64,000 nucleotides of DNA from contig NZ_BMEB01000006.1 of NCBI RefSeq assembly GCF_014636275.1, positions 62,001 to 126,000 on the forward strand, read 5' to 3'. Source of the stretch: Cellulomonas carbonis. GTDB lineage: Bacteria; Actinomycetota; Actinomycetes; Actinomycetales; Cellulomonadaceae. Within the stretch, counting starts at the first letter, position 1, and every line of letters starts with the position of its first letter. This document shows, in pieces, positions 1-8,117 of the stretch. Both the position numbers and the translations under genes were made by a program. Below the pieces are notes generated by a model. That model did no database searches. It had not been told where the DNA came from and saw only the letters and a list, made by a program, of their open reading frames with translations.

Positions 1-8
1 ATGGACGG

Positions 9-629
9 ATGATCGAGCCCGACAGCCGCACGGTGGTGCTCCATGCCAGGTCCGGTCGGAGGCTCACCGTGGCCGTCGCGGTGCTGTGCGCAGCCTCGTT
101 CGTGGCCGTGCTGCTGGAGGACCCCGCCGCGGCGCTGCGGTACGGCCTCCTGCTGGTGCTGCCCGCCGTCCTCGTCTGGGCGGTGTACGAGCGTCCCGCC
201 GTCGTGGTGAGCGACGCGGGCGTCGAGGTCCGCAACGTGCTGCGCACGATCGACCTGCCGTGGCCCGCGATCGAGCGGATCGACACCAAGTACGCGCTGA
301 CGCTCCACACGGCCTACGGCACCTACTCCGCCTGGGCGGCACCCGCACCGAGCAGGTCGACCGCCGTCACGTCGTCCCGGGACGACCTCCGCCACCTGCC
401 GGAGTCGACGTACATCGGCGGCGGTGTCCGCCCCGGTGACCTGCTCAGCTCGGCCTCGGGCCAGGCGGCGGCCGTGGTGCGCGCGCGGTGGGAGGAGCTG
501 CGCGACGCGGGTCACCTCGACGCACCGCGCCTCGAGCGTGACCGTCCGGTCGTGCGCTGGCACGTCGTCCCCGCTGCGGGCGTGCTGCTCCTCGCCGCGG
601 CCGGCGTCGCCGCCGCGCGCGTGCTCTAG
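9..629 (+). CDS. PH-domain membrane protein
   Basis: A 206-residue protein with two N-terminal membrane segments (about residues 19-36 and 43-60), a small soluble middle part and a C-terminal membrane segment (about 188-205). The middle part (about 60-120) has the strand pattern of bacterial PH domains, with a V-V-V-S-D-x-G-V start and a P-W-x-x-I-x-R-I element, which matches actinobacterial bPH6-type membrane proteins. No catalytic motif is visible and the role in the family is not established. ATG at 9 is the first start in frame. It converges on oppC, with a 70-bp gap. I am fairly sure of the gene and the fold class, not of any function. Confidence 0.7.
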   Translation: MIEPDSRTVVLHARSGRRLTVAVAVLCAASFVAVLLEDPAAALRYGLLLVLPAVLVWAVYERPAVVVSDAGVEVRNVLRTIDLPWPAIERIDTKYALTLHTAYGTYSAWAAPAPSRSTAVTSSRDDLRHLPESTYIGGGVRPGDLLSSASGQAAAVVRARWEELRDAGHLDAPRLERDRPVVRWHVVPAAGVLLLAAAGVAAARVL

Positions 630-699
630 GGACAGGCCCGCCACCCGGTGCGGCGACGACGCCGCCGCACCGGGGACCAGGACGAGGGTGGGCACCGAC

Positions 700-1764
700 T
701 CAGCCCCGGACGTCCACGCGGACGGCCGTGGAGGCGGCCTCGCGCCGTGCGGCACGAGCCATCGAGCGGCGCGTCGGGATGCGACGCTGACGCGGGTCGA
801 ACGCGTCACGGAGGCCGTCACCGATGAAGTTGACGCACAGCGCGATGATCACGATGAACAGACCGGGCCACCAGAACAGCCACGGCCGCGTCGCGAACGC
901 GGTCTGGTACTCGTTGATCAGCTGACCCAGCGAGACGTCGGGTGCGACGATGCCGAACCCGAGGTAGCTGAGGGCGGTCTCGAGGAGGATCGCCGACGCC
1001 ATGAGCAGCGTCGTGTTGACGATGATCACGCCGACCGCGTTGGGCAGCATGTGCTTGAACATGATCCGCCCGTTGCTCGCGCCCGCGACGCGCGCGGCGT
1101 CGACGAACTCGCGCTCGCGCAGCGACAGGAACTCACCGCGCACGAGGCGCGCCATCGAGGTCCACGTCACGAGGCTCAGCGCGATGGCGAGCGTGATCGG
1201 GCTCGCTCCCCCGACCCAGGCGCCGAGGATCGCGCCGATCATGATGGTCGGGATCGTGATGACCATGTCCGTGAAGCGCATGAGCAGGTTGTCCAGGCGC
1301 CCGCGCAGGAACCCGGCGAGCGCGCCGATCACGATGCCGATCGTCGTGGCGAGCAGACCGATGACGACCATGACGAGCAGCGACTGCTGCGTCCCGCGCA
1401 TGACCCGGGCGAACACGTCGTGGCCGACGTTGTCCTGACCCATCGGGTGGTTGCCGATCGTGATCCCGTCACCGAACGACAGCGTCGGGCTGCCGCCCGC
1501 GTTCTCGACGGGCAGGAGCTGCGTGGGCGTGTACTTCCACCAGCCGGGGATCGGGCCCCAGCCGATGGACGTCGTCGCGAGGACGACGACGATCGCGAGG
1601 ACGACGGCACCGGCCATCGCACCGCGGTGGCGCAGGAAGCGGCGCAGGACGATGCGACCCTGCGAGAGGCCCTCGACCTCCTTGAGCTCGAGCGCGTTCT
1701 CGTTCGTCTCGACGGCGTCGTGGTGCTCGCCCCCCTGGGGGCTCAGCGGTGTCGAGGTGGTCAT
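700..1764 (-). CDS. oppC: Peptide ABC transporter permease OppC
   Basis: A 354-residue inner-membrane permease of the dipeptide/oligopeptide ABC importer family. After a charged cytoplasmic N-terminus (about 1-45) comes TM1, then an extracytoplasmic stretch of about 60 residues, then the five-TM BPD_transp_1 core. The EAA loop that docks the ATPase is visible (EFVDAARVAGASNGRIMFKH, about residue 245). ATG at 1764 overlaps the stop of oppB by 4 bp (ATGA), so the two are translationally coupled. No oppD/oppF follows: the next gene is convergent. The ATPase must come from elsewhere in the genome. Confidence 0.9.
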   Translation of the reverse strand: MTTSTPLSPQGGEHHDAVETNENALELKEVEGLSQGRIVLRRFLRHRGAMAGAVVLAIVVVLATTSIGWGPIPGWWKYTPTQLLPVENAGGSPTLSFGDGITIGNHPMGQDNVGHDVFARVMRGTQQSLLVMVVIGLLATTIGIVIGALAGFLRGRLDNLLMRFTDMVITIPTIMIGAILGAWVGGASPITLAIALSLVTWTSMARLVRGEFLSLREREFVDAARVAGASNGRIMFKHMLPNAVGVIIVNTTLLMASAILLETALSYLGFGIVAPDVSLGQLINEYQTAFATRPWLFWWPGLFIVIIALCVNFIGDGLRDAFDPRQRRIPTRRSMARAARREAASTAVRVDVRG

Positions 1765-3395
1765 GCGTTCACCCGGATCCTGGGGTCGAGGGCGGCGTAC
1801 AGGAAGTCGACCACGATGTTGGCGACGACCAGCAACGTCCCGATGACGAGGAAGTAGCCCATGACGGGCGCGGCGTCGGCCCTGCCCAGCGACGTGATGA
1901 ACAGGGTCCCCATCCCGCTCCACGCGAAGATGCGCTCGGTGATGATGGCACCGCCGAACAGCGTCGCGATGTCGAGCGGGACGATCGTCGCGAGCGGGAT
2001 GAGCGCGTTGCGGAACGCGTGCCGCACGGTCACGACGCGCTCGGGAAGACCCTTGGCGCGCGCGGTGCGGATGTAGTCCTGGTTCATCACCTCGAGCAGG
2101 CTCGCGCGCGAGTACCGGGTGTACGACGCGAACGAGATGAGGATGAGGGCGACCGTCGGCAGGACCAGGTGCGTGAAGGTGTCGAGCGTCTCGACCCAGT
2201 AGTCGCCGTTGAGGCCCGGGGTCTGCGAGCCGATCGTCGCGATCGGCCGGTTGTTGATCTTCGAGGCGTTCGAGTACGCGTACCAGACCTGCATGATCCG
2301 GTCGATGAAGATCAGCAGACCGACGACGAGCGCCGTGATCGCACCGATGCGCATGGAGACGCTCCGGTCCGCCCCGCCGAAGAGCCAGCCGATGAGGGCG
2401 CCGATTCCCACGGTCGCGACCGCGAGGACGATGATCATCAGGCCGGTCGCACGCTGGAACAGGAACTGCAGGGGGTACCAGAGCGCGACGCCGACCGCGA
2501 CGGTCGTGAGCGCGGTGTAGAGGGCCTTGCGGTTGCGCAGCCCCGCGAAGATCGCGGTGAGTGCGAAGGCGGTCCCGACGCCGAGCAGCGCGATGACCAC
2601 CGGGCCGAGCTGCGGGTTGAGGAGCCAGCCGGTCGCGGAGACGAACGCCAGGAGCGCGGCCGTCGCGACGGCGCCCACGCCGAAGACGAGCAGACGGCGG
2701 CGCCACGGTCCGGCGAGGATCGCCTGCCAGATCGCGCCGGCGACGACCGCCAGTGCCACGATCGTGAGCGGGGACAGCGAGGGGTCCGCGAGGAAGTCGT
2801 TGAAGCCGATCGCACCCCACAGCTTCAGGAGCACGGCGACCCAGAACGAGGGCAGCGAGTACAGCACGAACGACATGAAGGTCACGCCGTAGTCGAAGCC
2901 CGTGTACTGGCGCAGGGCCGAGACGATGCCGACCGTGATGCCGAGGAGGATCGCGACGACGGTCGACATCGAGACGAGCTGGACGGTCGAGGGGATCGCC
3001 GAGCCGAGCAGGCTCGTGACCTGCTGACCCGTGACCCAGCTCGAGCCGAGGTCGCACTGCCCGATCACGCAGCCGGCAGCGCCGCCGAGCCACTTGAGCC
3101 ACCGCACGGGCGGCGGCGTGTCGAGGTCGAGGAGCCGCACGCGCGCCTCGATCAGCTGCTCCTTGTTGGGAGCGGTGCTCTGGTACAGGTCCTCGAGGGG
3201 GTCGAGGGAGTACGCCAGGAGCATGTAGACGATGAACGTCGCACCGAGCAGCACGATCGCGGACGACAGGATGCGCCGGCCGAGGAACGTGAGCATCGGG
3301 GCGCTCGCCCGCAGGCGTGCGCGGGGAGCCTGCCCCGAGGAGGAGGCGGTCGTCGCCTCGCTGCCTTCCCGGCGGCTCGTCACTGAGGTGGTCAT
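1761..3395 (-). CDS. oppB: Peptide ABC transporter permease OppB, with extra membrane segments
   Basis: The partner permease of the same importer. The N-terminus (LTFLGRRILSSAIVLLGATF) and the C-terminal third (EAA loop with QDYIRTARAKGLPERVVTVR, then FGGAIITERIFAWSGMG) are typical OppB/DppB. At 544 residues it is about 200 longer than the usual 310-340. The extra part lies between the first transmembrane pair and the EAA core (about residues 175-340) and is hydrophobic, with what look like four to six extra membrane spans. ATG at 3395 gives a 50-residue polar tail before TM1; a shorter start at the Met just before LTFLGRR is possible. It lies between oppA and oppC in one operon. Confidence 0.85.
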   Translation of the reverse strand: MTTSVTSRREGSEATTASSSGQAPRARLRASAPMLTFLGRRILSSAIVLLGATFIVYMLLAYSLDPLEDLYQSTAPNKEQLIEARVRLLDLDTPPPVRWLKWLGGAAGCVIGQCDLGSSWVTGQQVTSLLGSAIPSTVQLVSMSTVVAILLGITVGIVSALRQYTGFDYGVTFMSFVLYSLPSFWVAVLLKLWGAIGFNDFLADPSLSPLTIVALAVVAGAIWQAILAGPWRRRLLVFGVGAVATAALLAFVSATGWLLNPQLGPVVIALLGVGTAFALTAIFAGLRNRKALYTALTTVAVGVALWYPLQFLFQRATGLMIIVLAVATVGIGALIGWLFGGADRSVSMRIGAITALVVGLLIFIDRIMQVWYAYSNASKINNRPIATIGSQTPGLNGDYWVETLDTFTHLVLPTVALILISFASYTRYSRASLLEVMNQDYIRTARAKGLPERVVTVRHAFRNALIPLATIVPLDIATLFGGAIITERIFAWSGMGTLFITSLGRADAAPVMGYFLVIGTLLVVANIVVDFLYAALDPRIRVNA

Positions 3396-3643
3396 GGGTG
3401 CAGGACCTCGTTCGGAGGTGGTCACTGGATCGGTCGAGTCTACGCGCGGCGCGGGAGGCGCCCGTGCGGACGGTACCGGGGGGCGGTGCGCGCCGTCGTC
3501 GGGCGCGCCGTGCGTCGCGGCGGGTGGCCGTCGTCCGCACACCGGTGGGGTACCGCGGGTGCCCGCGGTACCCCACCGGGTCGTGCCGTGCCTGGTCGTG
3601 CCGGCTGCGTCAGCGACGCAGGGCGTCGGTCAGGCGAGGAGCG

Positions 3644-5476
3644 TCACTCCTCGTCAGCCGTGTCGCCGCCGACCTCCCACTCCCAGAAGTTCCAGAACAC
3701 CGTCGGCGAGAGCGCGATCGTCTCGACGTTCTGCAGGCTGTCGCGGTACGCCATGACGCCCGGGTGCTGGTACAGCGGGAGGCTGAAGCCGAGCTCGTTC
3801 AGGCGCTCCTCGATGAGGATCGTCAGCTCGGTCTCCTGCTCCGGGTCCGTGTTCGTCGACATCTCGGCGTACCACGCGTCGATGTCGGGGTCGGACATGC
3901 CGGCGAAGTTGTTCAGACCGCCGGTGACGAAGTTCGCCTCGGAGTTGAGCGCGTAGGTGTTCGTCGACTGCCAGCCGAAGAGCGACGCGTCGTAGGAGGC
4001 GGTGTCGCTGAGGCGCGAGCCCCAGTTGTCGTCACCCTCGTCGATCACGTTGAAGCCGGCCTCGGCCGCGGAGGCCTTGATCAGCTCGAACGTGTTCGCA
4101 CGACGGACGTTCGACGCGCCGTACAGGAAGCGCACGTCGATCGGGGTCGCGACGCCGGCGTCCGCGAGGAGCTGCGCGGCCTTGGCCGGGTCGCTCGTGC
4201 GGTAGAACTCCGAGCCGTTGCCCGCGACGACGTCGTCGTAGGCCGGGGCCTCGGACGTGACGGTGTGCGACTCACGCGGCTCGGCGTCCGGCTGCAGCGG
4301 CTGGACGAGCTTCTCGATGATCTCGTCGCGCGGGACCGACAGCAGGAACGCCTGGCGGACGGCCTGCGCCTTGGCGGCGTCGCCGCCGTAGGTGGCGGGG
4401 TCGAACGGACCGCCGTTGTTGAAGATGAGGTCGACGTGCTCGTACGTGCCCGTCGGCGCGGTCGTGTACTCCACGCCCTCGATGCCCTCGAGCGTCTCGA
4501 TGACGTCCACCGAGGCCTGGGGCTCGATGATGTCGACCTCACCGTTCTGGAGGGCCGTCACCGAGGCGAGCGGGTCCTCCGAGTAGCGGATCGTGATCTC
4601 GTCGACGCTCGGCATCGGGCCCCAGCTGTAGTCCTCGCGCAGGCTGAGCGTGAGGTACTGGTTCTCGACGTAGTCCGTCATGACGTACGGGCCCGACGAG
4701 AGGTAGAGGTTCTCGTCCTCGGGCAGCGAGGTGAAGTTGAAGTCCTCGTTCCACGACTTCGCGAGCGCCGAGAGGTCCTCGGTGACGTTGTTCGTGAAGG
4801 CGTCGACGACCCGCTGCTTGCCCTCCTCGGCGTCCTCCGTGCCGAGCGCGACCGCGGCGAGCGCGTGCGCGGCGATCGGCGAGGGCTGGACCGAGATCTC
4901 CCAGTCGGAGCGCGGCTCGTCGTAGACGAAGGTGATCGACAGGCCGTCGTCCGAGATCGTCGGGGGCTCCGAGATCAGGTTCATCGCGACGGACGAGGAG
5001 TCGAAGTAGACACCCGCGTCGATCGCGTCCTGGTTCGTGATGTTGCCCTCTTCGTCGTACTCGGGCGCGACGTTGTCGAACGAGTCGTTCTGCGCACCCC
5101 AGTACAGGAAGACGTCGACCGCGTCGACGGGCGTGCCGTCCGACCAGGTCGCACCCTCGTTGATGGTGTAGGTCACCGTCAGCGGGTCCTCGGACTCGAC
5201 CTCGTACGTGCCGAAGTCGGAGAACTGCTGGAGCTCGAGGTTGTTGTCGTAGTAGTTGAACGCCGCGTTCGTCAGGTAGATGACGTTCGAGTTGGTGGTG
5301 GCGTTACCGACCGACGTGAGGTTGTTCTGGGAGTAGAACGGCTGGTTCCACCCGATGCTGAGCGACGTCTCCTCGTCGATCTCGGTGGTCGTCGAGGGTG
5401 TCGACGAGCAGGCGCTCAGTGCGAGCGCCCCCGTCGCGACGATGGCGCCGGCGGCACCGATTCGCCTCATCTTCAC
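3644..5476 (-). CDS. oppA: Peptide-binding lipoprotein OppA (SBP family 5)
   Basis: Extracytoplasmic substrate-binding protein of the importer, 610 residues. It begins with a short basic n-region, a hydrophobic stretch and the lipobox L-S-A-C, so it should be a membrane-anchored lipoprotein. The body shows SBP_bac_5 features: GATWSDGTPVDAVDV (Y/W-SDG-P-TA-DV), LTLSLREDYSWG, and the C-terminal QHPGVMAYRD region. A GTG start at 5476 is chosen because AGGAGG (5484-5489) sits 7 nt upstream; the in-frame ATG at 5470 is the alternative. It is first in oppABC, 250 bp upstream of oppB. The sequence does not say which peptides are bound. Confidence 0.88.
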   Translation of the reverse strand: MKMRRIGAAGAIVATGALALSACSSTPSTTTEIDEETSLSIGWNQPFYSQNNLTSVGNATTNSNVIYLTNAAFNYYDNNLELQQFSDFGTYEVESEDPLTVTYTINEGATWSDGTPVDAVDVFLYWGAQNDSFDNVAPEYDEEGNITNQDAIDAGVYFDSSSVAMNLISEPPTISDDGLSITFVYDEPRSDWEISVQPSPIAAHALAAVALGTEDAEEGKQRVVDAFTNNVTEDLSALAKSWNEDFNFTSLPEDENLYLSSGPYVMTDYVENQYLTLSLREDYSWGPMPSVDEITIRYSEDPLASVTALQNGEVDIIEPQASVDVIETLEGIEGVEYTTAPTGTYEHVDLIFNNGGPFDPATYGGDAAKAQAVRQAFLLSVPRDEIIEKLVQPLQPDAEPRESHTVTSEAPAYDDVVAGNGSEFYRTSDPAKAAQLLADAGVATPIDVRFLYGASNVRRANTFELIKASAAEAGFNVIDEGDDNWGSRLSDTASYDASLFGWQSTNTYALNSEANFVTGGLNNFAGMSDPDIDAWYAEMSTNTDPEQETELTILIEERLNELGFSLPLYQHPGVMAYRDSLQNVETIALSPTVFWNFWEWEVGGDTADEE

Positions 5477-5942
5477 TGGGGTTCCTCCTGACAAGGATGC
5501 GGTGGTCGTCCTGGTGGATGCCGTGGGCCGCGACCCTGCGGACCACGCCCACCAGGTGTCCACCTGTGGATGGCGGGGAGCCTACATCCGGGAATTCCGA
5601 CATCCGGGACAGGTCCCCCCGGTGAAACGCGATCGTTACCAGTTCGATACTGGCCGGTACGTCTCGACAAGCGAGACGGGCCGGTGTCGGGCCACGGGCT
5701 GGTGACGAAGCGGACGGAACGCTCGACGACGGTATCCGTCGTCGCCGCTCGGTTCTCGTGCGAGATCGGTGAGGGAGGCCCGCGCGACGGATGCGTACCA
5801 CATCGAGGTCCCGGATGTCGGTGTACGAGACCGCTTCACACGACCCCCGCAACGAGCTCGAGCGCGCCGGCGCCGCTCGGGAGGGGGCCGCAGGGCGCAC
5901 CTTGCGCGCGCGGGCGCACCGCGGCCGCCCTAGCGTGACCGG
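5477..5942. other. Intergenic region between divergent oppA and yidD-like gene, with a repeated 10-mer
   Basis: No convincing gene in 466 bp. It must hold the oppABC promoter. The 10-mer ACATCCGGGA occurs at 5584-5593 and 5600-5609 (same orientation, 16 bp apart) and exactly inverted at 5809-5818. Other small symmetric elements are GGAATTCC (5591-5598), CCAGT/ACTGG arms (5639-5653) and GTCTCG/CGAGAC arms (5661-5677). These may be operator elements; no regulator can be assigned. Confidence 0.5.
5931..5936 (+). promoter_or_regulatory. -10 box (TAGCGT) of the yidD-like gene
   Basis: TAGCGT fits the actinobacterial TANNNT -10 box and ends 6 nt before the ATG at 5943, so the transcript would be leaderless or nearly so. 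No good -35 is visible. Confidence 0.4.
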
Positions 5943-6221
5943 ATGACGCCTGCAGCCCGCGCCGCCGACCTCCTCATCCGCGGCTACCAGCGACACCTGT
6001 CCCCGCGGAAGGGGTTCACCTGCGCCCACCTCGTGGCGCACGGCGGCCAGTCCTGCTCGGCCGCGGTGCGCGGGATCGTCGCGCGGCGCGGCGTACTGCG
6101 CGCCGGCGTCCCGACCGCGCTCCGGTTCCTGGCGTGCTACCGCGCCGCGACCCTCCTGGCGAAGACCGACGTCCAGGGCGTGTGCTGCTGCGGCGGGATC
6201 CCGATCCCCTTCCGCTTCTGA
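5943..6221 (+). CDS. yidD: YidD-like membrane protein insertion efficiency factor
   Basis: A 92-residue Cys-rich protein (six Cys) with the YidD/DUF37 layout: an N-terminal amphipathic helix followed by IRGYQRHLSPRKGFTCAHL (compare IRxYQxxISPxxGxxCRFxPTCS), then SCSAAVRGIVARRG (compare CSxYAxEAIxxHG). The middle differs from canonical YidD: the P-T-C-S element is replaced by AHGGQSCS. Canonical YidD assists YidC/Sec insertion at the membrane and usually sits between rnpA and yidC; this copy stands alone, so it is probably a divergent paralogue. The C-terminus ends in a CCCGG motif and a hydrophobic tail. Confidence 0.6.
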   Translation: MTPAARAADLLIRGYQRHLSPRKGFTCAHLVAHGGQSCSAAVRGIVARRGVLRAGVPTALRFLACYRAATLLAKTDVQGVCCCGGIPIPFRF

Positions 6222-6248
6222 GGCGCGCGCCCCGACCTGCCGTGCCCG

Positions 6249-6905
6249 TCAGGGCGCTGCGGACCGCGCATCGGCGTCACCGAGCGGCACCTCGGCGACC
6301 GTCGTCCACCGGTACGCGCGGTCGTCGCGCTCGAGCTCGATGAGCTGGACGCGGTCGACCACGAGCGGCTCGCGTGACGCCGGCACACGGTCGAGGGCCG
6401 CGCGGACGGAGGCCGCCTCGGCCTCGCCGCTCGCGTAGGCGACGGACAGGTGCGGCGCGAAGCCGCGGTCGGGACCGACGACGCGCGACCGGCCCCACGC
6501 GTCGGCGATGCCCGCGCGCACCGCGTCCCGCACGGCGTCGAACCGGTCGAGCGGCCGCAGCGGGAGCACGACGGCCTCGCGACCCACCACGGCTGCGAGC
6601 ACCTCGGCGCGGAACGCGCCGACGGCCGCGACGCGACGCCCGACGGCGGCCACCACGTCGTCCCGCACCGGGGCCGGGACGTCCTCGACGTCCCCCAGCC
6701 CGGCGACCGTCACGTGCAGCCACGTTCGAGGGACCGGGTCGAGGGCGGGGAGCCCCGCGAGGGCTGACTGGAGCTCCGCGACGCGCGCGTGCAGCCGGTC
6801 CTGCCCCTCGAGCGTCACGTGCCAGGTGTAGTACCGCGTCCCCGGGCCCCACCCGGGTCGCCACCACCAGTGGTCGGTCGTGCGCGCCACGTCACCGTGC
6901 GCCAT
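6249..6905 (-). CDS. 2'-5' RNA ligase family protein (2H phosphoesterase)
   Basis: A 218-residue cytoplasmic protein with two H-x-T/S motifs that form the active site of the 2H phosphoesterase superfamily: H64-V-T66 (WLHVTVAG) and H152-L-S154 (APHLSVAY), about 88 residues apart as expected for the duplicated fold. Such enzymes hydrolyse or ligate cyclic phosphates on RNA ends or nucleotides; the substrate cannot be told from sequence. The ATG at 6905 has a purine-rich GGGGAGG stretch just upstream. It is followed on the same strand by nothing in operon (yidD-like gene is convergent), and lies 92 bp downstream of ychF. Confidence 0.75.
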   Translation of the reverse strand: MAHGDVARTTDHWWWRPGWGPGTRYYTWHVTLEGQDRLHARVAELQSALAGLPALDPVPRTWLHVTVAGLGDVEDVPAPVRDDVVAAVGRRVAAVGAFRAEVLAAVVGREAVVLPLRPLDRFDAVRDAVRAGIADAWGRSRVVGPDRGFAPHLSVAYASGEAEAASVRAALDRVPASREPLVVDRVQLIELERDDRAYRWTTVAEVPLGDADARSAAP

Positions 6906-6997
6906 GGCTCCTCCCCCGTTCGGTCGAGGTCCAGCGTGCCCGAGCCCGCGCCACGGCGACAGGACGGACCGCTCCCCGCCCGGCCGCTCCCCTGGGG

Positions 6998-8092
6998 TCA
7001 GACGTTGAAGCGGAACTCCACCACGTCGCCGTCGGCCATGACGTAGTCCTTGCCCTCGATGCGGGCCTTGCCCGCTGCACGCGCTGCCGCGATGGAGCCC
7101 GCCTCGACGAGGTCGTCGAAGCTCACGACCTCCGCCTTGATGAAGCCGCGCTCGAAGTCGGTGTGGATGACGCCGGCGGCCTGGGGTGCGGTCCACCCCT
7201 TGCGGATGGTCCACGCACGGGACTCCTTGGGGCCCGCCGTGAGGTACGTCTGCAGGCCGAGCGTCTCGAACCCGACGCGCGCGAGCTGCGCGAGACCGGG
7301 CTCCGCCTGACCCGTCGACGCGAGCATCTCGGCCGCGTCCTCGGGGTCGAGGTCGACGAGCTCCGACTCGAGCTTCGCGTCGAGGAAGATCGCCTCCGCG
7401 GGTGCGACGAGCTCGCGCATGCGCGCCTTCATCGCCTCGTCCGCGAGGCCGGCGTCGTCGGTGTTGACGACGTAGATGAACGGCTTGGACGTCATCAGCT
7501 GGAGCTCGCGCAGCGCCTTGGGGTCGACGCCCGCGCGGACGAGCCGGTCCTGCGCCGCGAAGAGCGTCGTGCCCTCGGCGAGGACCTCGTACGCCTTCTG
7601 CGCCGCGGTGAGGACCTCGGGTGCCGTCTTCTTGCCGCGCACCTCCTTCTCGAGGCGGGGCAGTGCCTTCTCGACCGTCTGCAGGTCCGCGAGGACGAGC
7701 TCGGTGTTGATGGTCTCGAGGTCGTCGGCCGGGTCCACCCGACCGGCGACGTGGTGCACGTCGTCGTCGGTGAACGCGCGGACCACCTGGCAGATCGCGT
7801 CCGCCTCGCGGATGTTCGCGAGGAACTGGTTGCCCATGCCCTCGCCCTCGCTCGCGCCGCGCACGATCCCGGCGATGTCGACGAACGACACCGTCGCGGG
7901 CACCGTGCGCTCGCTGCCGAAGATCTCGGCGAGGCGGTCCAGCCGGGGGTCGGGCAGCGGGACGACGCCGATGTTCGGCTCGATCGTCGCGAACGGGTAG
8001 TTCGCGGCGAGGACGCCCGCGTTGGTCAGCGCGTTGAAGAGGGTGGACTTGCCGACGTTGGGCAGTCCGACGATGCCGATGGTGAGAGCCAC
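6998..8092 (-). CDS. ychF: Redox-regulated ATPase YchF (Obg family)
   Basis: A 364-residue P-loop protein of the Obg/YchF family that binds the ribosome and hydrolyses ATP. Walker A GLPNVGKS is at residues 9-16, the G3 motif (DIAG) follows near residue 68, and the specificity motif is the non-guanine type (VVNTDD instead of NKxD), as in YchF proteins that prefer ATP. A coiled-coil insertion and a C-terminal TGS domain (about 280-364, with SWTIRKG, TPQAAGVIH and the final GDVVEFRFNV) complete the family layout. The GTG at 8092 lies 8 nt after a TAGACT -10 box, so translation is probably leaderless. Confidence 0.97.
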   Translation of the reverse strand: MALTIGIVGLPNVGKSTLFNALTNAGVLAANYPFATIEPNIGVVPLPDPRLDRLAEIFGSERTVPATVSFVDIAGIVRGASEGEGMGNQFLANIREADAICQVVRAFTDDDVHHVAGRVDPADDLETINTELVLADLQTVEKALPRLEKEVRGKKTAPEVLTAAQKAYEVLAEGTTLFAAQDRLVRAGVDPKALRELQLMTSKPFIYVVNTDDAGLADEAMKARMRELVAPAEAIFLDAKLESELVDLDPEDAAEMLASTGQAEPGLAQLARVGFETLGLQTYLTAGPKESRAWTIRKGWTAPQAAGVIHTDFERGFIKAEVVSFDDLVEAGSIAAARAAGKARIEGKDYVMADGDVVEFRFNV

Positions 8093-8100
8093 GGGCGACG

Positions 8101-8106
8101 AGTCTA
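8101..8106 (-). promoter_or_regulatory. -10 box (TAGACT) of ychF
   Basis: On the minus strand TAGACT ends 8 nt before the GTG start of ychF, the arrangement expected for a leaderless mRNA. Confidence 0.5.
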
Positions 8107-8117
8107 CGGGCGGCGCG

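Noticed and set aside
424..1857. Plus-strand open frame of 477 codons opposite oppC
   Set aside because: Asp/Arg/Glu-rich nonsense opposite a recognisable permease gene.
5636..5677. A -35/-10 promoter for oppABC (TTGTCG and TATCGA on the minus strand)
   Set aside because: The spacer is 15 nt or the -10 is poor, depending on alignment; the evidence is too weak to list as a promoter.
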